From NCBI RefSeq assembly GCF_032118995.1, contig NC_092668.1, positions 14,735,501-14,799,500 on the forward strand: a DNA stretch of 64,000 nucleotides. Direction: 5' to 3'. The notes below the pieces were generated by a model that saw only the letters and a list, made by a program, of their open reading frames with translations, was not told the origin of the DNA and searched no databases. The translations under genes were made by a program, and so were the position numbers. Numbering within the stretch: position 1 is the first letter of the stretch; every line of letters begins with the position of its first letter. The stretch is from Asterias amurensis. Its lineage: Eukaryota; Echinodermata; Asteroidea; Forcipulatida; Asteriidae. Below, piece after piece: positions 21,675-31,200 of the stretch.

Positions 21675-24099
21675 ATGGTTTACTTTCTTCAAGTTTGGCT
21701 AGTTCTGGCTCTTCTCGCAGTGGCTTGGCCAGCAAGTCTGCCGATAGCACAGGAGTGCAACTGCGACGCAACCGAATACAAAGGTAAACAAGAGAAATAC
21801 CAACATTTGGAACTTTGTTTGTTTGTCTGTTTGTTTGTTTGTTTGTTTGTTAAACCACTAAAAGATTTTCCGTTGGATGGCCTTGTCACAATTCTCTGTG
21901 GATTTTTGTGGACAATTTCATTTCAAAATGTGGTCGCGTATTTTATTTTGCCGAAATGTGGGGCAGAAATGGCCTCATTACAGGAAGAATAATCCGTTGA
22001 TGGAATAAGCAATCTAGAAAAGGTTTCCGATAAAAACGGTCTCAGAATATAATTTGGAGGGATAAAAATCAAAATCTTTTTCCATAACCACATTACTTCG
22101 AAGTGAAATGATTTACAAAATGCTTTACACTATCAAAAGCTGCTGTACTTTTACCCAAGTATGTTTAGAGTACTGCCAATAATTTTAAGAGTTAAAACCA
22201 AACTTTTTAATCACAATGTTTCATGTAGAAATGGTCACTCGATTGTCCCTTCTTGAAGCAAGTGTCTCTAGTCTTAAGACGATTGTCTTCAGATTGAAAC
22301 AAGAAACTAACAAGATGAAGAAGCTGACTCTGGTCTCTCTGAATGTTGCTCTGACTCCTGAAGAGGATCAATGTAAACAGTCGCAGGAACTGTACCATCT
22401 TATTGAAGGTAAACATCTTAATCTTAATCAAGACGTGTCGTGGCGAGAAGTAGTGTATAAACCAAGACTTGGGAAAAGGGTATCAACTGTGCTAAAAGCT
22501 GGGTGTCCATATTGTTCACTTACAATACATTTGTTAAATGGCAGCTTACCGCTGCCTTGTTGTTGATTTCTAATCATACTTTACCTAATGGACCAACCTC
22601 GTCACAAACCCCCAAAACAGTTCCCTCACCCTGCCTGATCAATAAAGACAAGATATGTCATTGGCTTAGAGTTGTGTGCATCGCGTACACATGTGCACGT
22701 TTCCATTGTTTTACATCAAAGATGGCGGCCACGTCTGTTTCTAGTCAATACATGTTATTGTTGTTAATTTCCAATCATACTTTGTCTGAAAGATCAACCT
22801 CGTATCCCTGTCTGTACCTCCAGGTCTTTCTATCCACATTGGTGTTGGACATGGATCGTGCGAGTTAATGGGAACGATCCAGTACCCTGCCGTATCGTGC
22901 AAGAACCTGATGGAGACGTGCCAACAGCCTAGTGGGTTGTATTTCGTGCAAGGATCAGCTTCTTCACAAGTAATGATACATTTTCATTTCTCCATAATAA
23001 TCCTGTTTATGAACAGTTGCATTGCGATTTCAAGAGGATTTTCTTTTTTAACAAATGCAAATCTCTTTGCCAAAGGCCAAATATAGACACTCCAGGCTCT
23101 CCCAAAGAACTTGGGAACACGATCAGTTCCTAACACTTGTTATACCAAAAACATACGTTCGTCATAATTTTATTTTTTGATTGCCAAAAATCTGGAATAT
23201 TTCCTCGGGAAAAATAGTGCGGAGTTCAACTTCAAACCGGCGGCATCGAGGGTGAGGTGCCATGAGCGTCGCCGAAAAATGGCATTTCATGATGGATTAG
23301 TAAAAAATTACAAATATCCCACAGGCCGGTGGACATCGTTTCATATCCTGGCTGAAATCACTCAACTTCCACGAAGTAAGTGCCTCTTAACCGTTGGCCT
23401 TTTTCCATAATATAGGTGTACTGTTTGATGGACGAATTCGGAGGCGGCTGGACACGTTTTGGAAAGGGCGGCATGGAATCGACATGGAACTACAGGGACG
23501 AGGATGAAACCGAGATCAACCTCGATCTCATCTCACCCCAAGACATCAAAATGATCAAGGTGTCTGACTTCAACACCTTTAAAATTTTCACAGATGTGGA
23601 GTTTTATCTTCAAGCCGAAGATTCGTCGAATCCATCCACCTTGATCGCATTAACTCTGCCGTCGCTCGAACCCAAATCTATTAGCATTGGACAAGGACGG
23701 GATCACACCCACTTGGAGTTGACGGAGGAAGGTTGGTTCATTGATTCGATTTTCCCGCCTTTATTTTCCAGCCATTTTCACACTCGTGCTAGCAGACTCC
23801 GTTTTCTTCACAGGGCTTTAGTTAGCAGTTGGATTTTATAAAATAGTTCCGGTATTTACGCCATATATCTATATTCTCTCTTTTCAGGCGATCGTCTTGC
23901 TTGTCGTTCCGGGACAGCCATTTTGACTCGGTGTGGAGAGGGGAATTTACCGCCGATCGACAAGCCGTCTAAGCCGCTCGTGCTAATCTCAGTATTCTTC
24001 GGTCCCCGAGCGGTAGGCCAGGGAGCCGATGGGACCCACGGCTGGGCAAGGAATCGCTACACGTGGTCGGGCTCTTATTATTACCTATTGGCCAAGTAG
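21675..24099 (+). CDS. Secreted coiled-coil protein with a fibrinogen-like segment, five exons
   Basis: Exons are 21675-21783, 22229-22408, 22824-22969, 23416-23731 and 23888-24099. All are bounded by GT and AG, phases agree throughout, and they give 320 residues. Residues 1-26 form a signal peptide (hydrophobic core FLQVWLVLALLAVAW). Residues 37-75 are a probable coiled coil encoded by exon 2. Residues about 122-165 match the start of a fibrinogen-like domain: SCKNLMETC, SGLYFV and VYCLMDEFGGGWTRF. The remaining 155 residues do not follow a standard fibrinogen C domain; the protein ends NRYTWSGSYYYLLAK. Fibrinogen-related proteins are often secreted lectins in invertebrate immunity, but the carbohydrate and calcium pocket is not recognisable here, so a lectin role is only a guess. 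The last donor is GTTGGT, weaker than the others. A TATA box at 21573 and AATAAA at 24438 frame the gene. The first intron contains a GTTT microsatellite. Confidence 0.82.
21815..21851 (+). repeat. GTTT-type microsatellite in intron 1 of the fibrinogen-like gene
   Basis: Nine or so units of GTTT (one with GTCT) form an intronic simple repeat. Confidence 0.9.
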
Positions 24100-24437
24100 G
24101 AATGAAAATTATATTTATGTGGGATTTGCTGTAAAAATCATTTATTATACATAATTGCAATTTCCTAATACCCTTTCCATAACTTTTTAGTGTTTCTTAT
24201 ATTTTGTAATAGCCTATTGTTGATGTAAACATATATTTGTACAACTTACTCTCAGTTTATGATTTCAAATGAATGTTACGATTAGCCAAACGTTTTTCAA
24301 TTTTCCTGCCAAATCTACTATTCTGGTTATTTTTTGTTTGGCCCCGACAAAAGCAACAACATTGTTTGTTCGTCCAAAGAAAGTCGATTTTGTTTTGTTT
24401 TGAATAATTAACCAATTATATTCGTGTGTTTGGGTAC

Positions 24438-24443
24438 AATAAA
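24438..24443 (+). promoter_or_regulatory. Poly(A) signal of the fibrinogen-like gene
   Basis: AATAAA lies about 340 bases after the stop codon. It is the first canonical signal downstream on this strand. Confidence 0.55.
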
Positions 24444-24526
24444 CCCAATTTGGTAGGCCTAGAGTCAGAAAAAAAACACAACACTTTCACTGGATTCAAC
24501 TTTGTGAGTTTCCAAGAACATGTATT

Positions 24527-24640
24527 GGGGACGTAAAGCCGTTGGTCCCACGTGTTATATAAGGCATGTAAAATAACCCAGTGTACTTATCGAAAAGAGA
24601 AGGGGTTCGCCCAGCTAGGTGTTCCTGGCTGTGGCTGGTT
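24527..24640 (+). mobile_element. SINE fragment (body only)
   Basis: GGGACGTAAAGCCGTTGGTC through GAAAAGAGAAGGGGTTCGCC and TGTTCCTGGCTGTGGCTG matches the body of the fuller SINE at 31662-32050. The tRNA-like head and the tail are missing. Confidence 0.8.
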
Positions 24641-25092
24641 TTTGTCCACACTTCTTCTAAAATGTACAAACAGCTCAACAGATACTTAAAACATGAAAGA
24701 TTTCTCGCAAAAATATATAGTTGCAAAAAAAATCAAATATTATAAACTGCAAGTGAAACTGACTGGGTAAATTAAAAAAACATGGCGCTCTACTACGTAT
24801 ATAGTTCCTGAGACTTAATAAATACAAATAATCTTTAAATACTGTTATGAATAATGTGTGTATAATTTATACGGCTGCCGACCCGTTGGGTAGGCTGAGT
24901 GAGTGAGTTCAACCATTGCTCAACCATTGCTTCCTACCATTCCATGTTCCTACTATATAGATAGTTTAGCTGAATCGGTTTTACAACATACATTTTAGCA
25001 CAATGACTTCGGACAAATTACACTAAATAGGCCTAGTCATAGAAAAGTCAAGACTCAGAACTCTTCCAAGTTCTCATTTTCAGTGCACAACT

Positions 25093-25230
25093 GTGTCGGG
25101 GGCGACTTTGTTAAAGTGTGACTTTGTCGGTGGCGACTCTGGCGGGGAGACATTGTTTGGGGCGAGTTTGTACAATGAGGGGCGAGGTTGCTGGGGGCGA
25201 CTTTGTGGGGCGACTTTGACGGTGGCAATA
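25093..25230 (+). repeat. G-rich minisatellite (GGGGCGAC family), right copy
   Basis: Degenerate units are built on GGGGGCGACTTTGT, about nine in number. It is an inverted relative of the array at 15143-15265. The G tracts could form quadruplexes. Confidence 0.7.
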
Positions 25231-26350
25231 CCGCGCGCGGAGTATTAATGATTTTTCGGAATTCGAGAGAACGTTCTCAGTCGCGGAGTAGATTTCTTGA
25301 ATGTATGCACATGGTCCCTTACCGCAAACCAATAAAGTTTTATCTTGGAGGTATAATACTACCTCAATGACCCGAATTAATTTAGGGTCACCGGTCAGTT
25401 AACCGAGTGCCACATGCTTCTAAATCTAATGAGTTGAGAGTTAAAGTAAAGTACAAGACAAGGGATGATGTAGCCTACTGCAATTTACTCTCTGACTCTG
25501 GCTGGGCTAGGGGATATATTGTACACTTAATAAACACAATAATATGGAGGTTGTTTTCAACAATGCAGTGGTATGGATAAAATTATTCAGGTTAAAGCCA
25601 GCCGAGTTATTTTGCAAAAGTTTAAATAAAGTTTTTAAACTTACCCGCACATGCCGCTTTTCCTTCTGAGCACCGCGTTGTCAAATAGCGCCACCAATAT
25701 GTAAAACAAAGCAAACGCTAACCATAAACGAACGACTGTTGTGTGTTAGTTTTTTCAGCGTTCGTTTTTTAGCAAAGAAACTCCTATCCGATTCCACGCG
25801 TTTGCAAAACAGCCGTTGACTAATGATCTCTGTCACATAACGATGTAAATGCAATGGCAACTGACTGAGCTGCTTTTGTGAAAATTTATTTTTCTGATAT
25901 AACTTACTTTGCGGAGAAAACAACTCAGTTACGTCTATGCCTGAAGCATTTTACGTTGGACTAATCATGGAAAGTAGCTCTACTTCCTGCATGGACATGA
26001 TGGTAAGAAACAAATGTATTTTGTAATGTTTTTTGTTCATTGCCTTTTATTTTTATTTTTAGCATACGGCAGCAGGCCGCCAGCACACGCCGACCGGTCG
26101 GTGTAGTTTAATAATAATATTATAGTTTGTCTACCGTCACGTCAGTGTGTTGTTGAATGCTGAGGTCTGCTTTGTTTGGAAAATTTGTAATTAGTTAGTA
26201 GATTTCCTATTTCCTTTCTCTATGGTTTAAACCCATTTTTCGCATTGTCTGACTAGTGATGTGGTTTGAAGAATATTCAATAAAAATTTGAATGGAGGTA
26301 TTTTTTTTGTTGGGGGACGGAGAAGGGGTGGGGGAGAAGGGTGATAGCAT

Positions 26351-26821
26351 CGGTCCTACTACTTGCCGTCAACTCGCCGACTTGCCGTCAACTCGCCGTC
26401 AACTTATTTTCGTGCCGTCAACTCATTAAATTTACATGAAAAATCTATAAAAGGGGCACGGAAGTGTTAAGTCTGGGTTAAACTACATATTTCTCGTGGT
26501 TTTCAGTAAAAATTCATTCACTAAAACGACTTTGTGTTGATAAAAAAAGTACCAACCATTGACATCTTGGGCCAAGACTAATCAATGTGAAAAAGCAAGA
26601 TGGCGGCCGACAGTTTCGCTGCTTCGAGATAATTTTTTCACAAGAAAAAAAACTCAATTTTTATTCCGAAATATGACCTAAAACTTACGTGACCTCTCTT
26701 TGAGCTGATACTTTACAGTTCTATGCTTCTTTTGTGGATTTATAATGTATATTGAAGGAGTTGACGGCGAGTTGACGGCGCAAGTGAGTTGACGGCGAGT
26801 TGACGGCAAGTAGTAGGACCC
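26351..26821. mobile_element. hAT-type MITE, 471 bp, with 8-bp target duplication
   Basis: Both ends carry the inverted sequence GGTCCTACTACTTGCCGTCA. The flanks are GATAGCAT on each side (26343-26350 and 26822-26829), a perfect 8-bp duplication. Each end contains four copies of GCCGTCAACT or its complement, arranged as reiterated subterminal motifs. An 8-bp duplication and multiple subterminal motifs are typical of hAT elements. The interior is unrelated, with no transposase frame, so mobilisation would have been non-autonomous. Confidence 0.88.
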
Positions 26822-26984
26822 GATAGCATTGAATCTATTGTTGATTTTGCTTTGGCATCGACAGTCGACTGTGATGAGACGGATGTTAAAAGAGAGCCAT
26901 TAACAGTTCAACAAGGTGGGCTAGCTAGGTGCCCTTTAATAATTAAGTTTTTCAAGGTGAAAATGCCTTGGTGGTGCCATAGAG

Positions 26985-27155
26985 AGTTCCTTGCTCTATG
27001 GTGGTGCCATGCCCTTGCCATTTCGAAAACAAAGGCAAAGGCAAAGCATACAGGCCTGAGAATCCACAGACAAATTACTTGGATGGGATTCGAACCCAAA
27101 ACCTTTGCATTACTTCTTGACCACAGAGCTGATGTCCAAGTAGCTAGAGTAGCTA
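26985..27155 (-). mobile_element. Possible tRNA-headed SINE
   Basis: On the minus strand GGGTTCGAATCCC (27084-27096) is a good pol III B box. An A-box-like stretch around CAGCTCTGTGGTCAAGAA (27118-27136) precedes it at tRNA-like spacing. A short GCCTTTG repeat follows the head. The family was not identified. Confidence 0.4.
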
Positions 27156-27243
27156 GAGTCAGTTCGAATCCTTTAGCGGAGGGTACCAAGACACAATGAA
27201 ATGCCTATATAACCACTGATGCAAATCTACATCTCTGAACACC

Positions 27244-27605
27244 TTTAAAGCCATTAAACACTTTCGAAACAGAAACAAAATTAAAAGTTAACAGAGTTAC
27301 AAATAACTTACAGGGTTTACAGAAGGTAATGGTGAAATACTTCTCTTGAAATATTATTCCATGAAATGCTTTACTTTTTGAGAAACATTAAAACAATATC
27401 AATTCTTGATATATTGAGGATTACGGATTTATTTTAAACACATGTCATGAGTATGACATGGGGAAACGTGCTGAAACAAGGGTGGGTTTTCTCGTTATTT
27501 TCTCCCGACTCCGATGACCGATTGAGCCTAAATTTTCACAGGTTTGTTATTTAATATAAGTTGTGATACACGAAGTGTGGGCCTTGGACAATACTGTTTA
27601 CCGAA
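27244..27605. mobile_element. Diverged relative of the TTAA-type MITE family
   Basis: It begins TTAAAGCCATTAAACACTTT. Its right half contains GATGACCGATTGAGC and TTTTCACAGGTTTGTTAT, blocks shared with the elements at 54453 and 63446. The terminal repeats are strongly eroded. Confidence 0.6.
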
Positions 27606-28275
27606 AGTACAAGTTTCCCTTTTTTTCAAGAAAGTCCTATAGAGCAAGCAGAATTAATGGCAGTCACTAATTGCCAGTTAATATTCACCAATGTTGTAAA
27701 TTTTTCGAAATTGCATGTGGTGGATTAAAACAATGACAAACGAAATTTAGTTCACAAGCAAATGGATAATAATAATTTAATTGATAATAATTTGATTAAT
27801 AATAACAATTTTTAAAAGGGGAAAAATGCTAATATTCAGCATTTTCTTTTATAATGAAATAAAAGGTCAATTTTTTATTGTCATTGTCCGTACTAGGCCT
27901 ATGTCCATCAAGTGTGTATTGTTCCATTTTTTGTTGGGCCAAACAAAATAACGTGCTGTTTCTGATTATCCGACCGACCCTTACTTTGTGCAGCCACCCT
28001 TAATTTTTATTTTGCTTTAGAACAACAAACATCATTTGAAGTGAAAATTTTCTTAAAGTGCTATATCAAAAGATATACAGTACATGTAGGCTTCCAACCA
28101 AGTGATTACCAAGCGTGTACCTTCTTTATAAAATGAAATATTCATCTCTTTTGTTATTTGTAGGGTTTCGTGATATAACAGATTTCTTGAAAGCATCATG
28201 TTCGACGCTCATTCTGACCTCATGCAGCGTTGTGTTTCAAGGTTTGTCTCTCGTTCTAAACGCTAAGCCATCACG

Positions 28276-31200
28276 ATGCCGCTTAAAAAGATCGCAGTCA
28301 CTCCGATTATCTGTAAGCAGAGCAGCGTCATGGAGGAGACAGATGTGGGTCTCTGCAACCAGGGAAATGAGAATGACAGTAACAAAGTAAGTTCATCTAT
28401 TTTCCTCTTTTGATTTGGGTTGGGGTTGAACAAATACAAAATTTACTTGAGTGGGACTTGAACCATTGACCTCAGGGTTAACTTGCGGAATGCCGACGCT
28501 CTTTTAACTATCTAGCTCTTTGTTGGCGGTCTCCCTATTTTGGCAATTTCTTTGTTTGGGGTGACTTTTTTTTTCTTTTTTCTGGAAACAAAATAAGTGT
28601 GCCACTCGAAAGTAATTTTACATCAGTCTAAATAGCAGACTTGATGAACTAAAAACATCATTTTTTGACAAACTGAGCAGTATGCCTGTTGCTTCCCTTT
28701 ACCCAGGAGCAAATATGACCTTTGAGGGTGGAAATAATTTTTTCATTTTGTTTAATAAACTTTGTTTTTAAGTCAATGATTCTTAGAACTGATCTGAAGT
28801 TCACTATACTATTCAGGAATCCAATTGAGATAATAAGGAACTAAGTTTTAGTTTAGTTGTGGGAGGAAAATCACAGAGAATACCAGGGAAAAAAACACAC
28901 AGGCTGTGTAATCCTCAGGAAGCTGAGAAAAATAAATGGTCTAGCTATTAATGTTTGCCTGTCATGAGCATCACAATTGGCAGAAACTGCCGCTAAATGT
29001 CTATTACTTTACTTTATTAGGGTTTTTTATGTAGGATTTGTAACTTTGCATGGTGGAAAAAAATACAATGTAATGACTCTCTATATGAGTTGGGGTGGTT
29101 CTGAAAAGAACCGTTGGTTTCAACTTGACGTTTCGATCAGTATGCTCTGATCGTCTATTGGAGAAAGCCCTGTTTAATTAATTTTTATATATTTTCTATT
29201 TTCTTGGAATATTGTGAAAATTTTCAATTAATTGCGACAATTTTATCGGTTATAACAGTTGATTTTAATGCAGGGAAAGAACTTGGCCTCATTTTTAACA
29301 CTGGTTAAAAATGAGGCCAAGTTCTTTCCCTGCATTAAAATCAACAACACTCAAAATAGAACACAAATGAAAAGTACTTGTAGGCCTATTGAAATCAAGC
29401 AGAAAATGAACTGGTGTTCATACCCGTTTCTTTATTGAGAATAACAAAAGAAACGGTGATCTACAAATTGCTTTGAAATTTGTCAAGCATTGAGTAACAC
29501 AGACCGTTTTTCATACGTGTCATCTCTTTTGTAATAAGCAGAGTATTGTAGGGTTTCCATGGAAACCCTTGGCATTTAATGATTGCATCTAATAAAATGG
29601 AACTGTTACAAAAGAAGGAAAACCTATTCGAGAACATTTTTTTATACATAACAAAAGTTAACAGGTTGTCGTTTTTTTGGCCTGAACAAAAAGAACAAGG
29701 CCACTTCCTTTTTTTAATCCAAGATGCCAGAATATATTTCTCCCCCAAGAGTCTTTGATTGTGAAAAGTAGACTCACTAGCCTTCATAGTGAAGAATGAT
29801 GACACACTTGTTTTTAGTCATGGCTGCATTTCAATGATCTGATAATCTGAACATAGTACAGCGTACATACGGAGTTCTAAAACAACAGATGACACATAAT
29901 TTAAGTTTTATGTAAGTCAAGAAGAACTTGTGCATAAAATACAGAAATAGAAAAAGACATCCCATGAATTGGATCAATGGTAATCAGCCAAGACAGTCAT
30001 GCACATAATTTGCATTATCTACAGGTAGAATATGGTGGGAAGAATCAATAAAGAGATAGTTCTACTGGCGATGTTCCGTCGTTCTATCAGATGTAATTAA
30101 GCCATGGCCTTGTCTAGATGTTGAATACATGTAGCTTGCTTTAAAGCAGTTTGGTGTTTACCTTGTGTTTACCTTGAGTTTAAAGTATACAGTTGGAGGC
30201 CTTATTATGTCATGGGGCAGTGGAGACCCCTTTTGGTCATTGCTACAGTATGCCCCCTGATTGCCTCTTTGCCCCTGGTAATGGCCTTCATACCCCTGGT
30301 CATTGCCTATATGCCCCTGGTCATTGCCTCCTTGCCCTGGTCATTGCCTCAAAGCCCCTAGTCATTGCCTCAAAGCCCCTGGTTATTGCCTTAACCTGCC
30401 TCTTGTCATTGTTTGCATGCCCTCGATCATTGCCTCCATACCCCCTGTTCATTGCCTATATGCCCCTGGTCATGGCCTCCCGCGCCCTGGCATGCCTGGT
30501 CATTGCCTCCTTGCCCTGGTCATTGCCTCCTTGCCCTGGTCATTGCCTCCTTGCCCTGGTCATTGCCTCAAAGCCCCTGGTTATTGCCTCAAAGCCCCTG
30601 GTTATTGCCTTGCATGCCCTTGATCATTGCCTCCATACCCCCTGTTCATTGCCTATATGCCCCTGGTCATGGCCTCCTGCGCCCTGGCATGCCTAGTCAT
30701 TGCCTCCCTGTCCCTGGTCATTGCCCAGGGCTAGATGTCTTTTCATTTTAGAAAACTAGACGTATCATTTTTGTAAAGTCTGTGTTTTCAATACAGAACT
30801 TAAGAATGAAGAATCGCAGTGTCCAGGTTTCCATGGTAATCCATCCTCATAGGATCTGAACCTAAAGCCAGACATGTAGTTTTCTGTTGAGATTGCTATT
30901 GTAGTGTGTGTCTGTGTCAAATTTTAAATGTCAGATGACATCAGTGACTGCATCATAGTGCCAACCTTGTAAACAATTTCCTTCGCAGAAATAAATAGGC
31001 GGACCCAATGTTGATTTTTGTTTTCCTTCTTTTTTGAGGATCATAACTGAATTTGAGCCAATTTCCATAATTCCGGTATTCTTGGAATATTTGTTTCAAG
31101 TTTAATGTTAAATGTCTTCAATAATTAATGAATGATGTATTATGAGCATAAAGTCAACATTTGTGAAGTCTTGCCTTCAAGAAAAACAGGGTCGAAATGT

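Larger units (their letters stand above)
24100..28275. other. Intergenic and repeat-rich region, with possible 5' untranslated exons of the MARCHF8-type gene
   Basis: No coding gene recognised. The region holds a SINE fragment (24527-24640), a G-rich minisatellite (25093-25230), a hAT-type MITE (26351-26821), a SINE-like tRNA head (about 26985-27155) and a TTAA-type MITE relative (27244-27605). The acceptor TTATTTGTAG just before 28164 suggests that the first coding exon of the MARCHF8-type gene begins there with a 5' leader. If so, an untranslated exon lies further upstream. A candidate donor, GATGGTAAGA, occurs near 26001. Confidence 0.5.

Noticed and set aside
25942-26010. Possible first coding exon of the MARCHF8-type gene (ATG frame before GTAAGA)
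   Set aside because: Joining it to the acceptor before 28164 does not lead into the frame of the ligase, so at most it could be an untranslated exon.
29110-29165. Possible hammerhead ribozyme on the minus strand (GATCAG-AGCATA-CTGATC hairpin followed by GAAAC)
   Set aside because: The CTGANGA core is not present (the sequence is AATAGAC), and the G of GAAA would also be needed for the stem. Only the hairpin is supported.
30193-30751. Three overlapping open frames of 106-167 codons rich in Pro, Cys and Leu
   Set aside because: They are translations of the 20-bp minisatellite in all three frames. The unit simply lacks stop codons in this orientation, and nothing suggests a gene.
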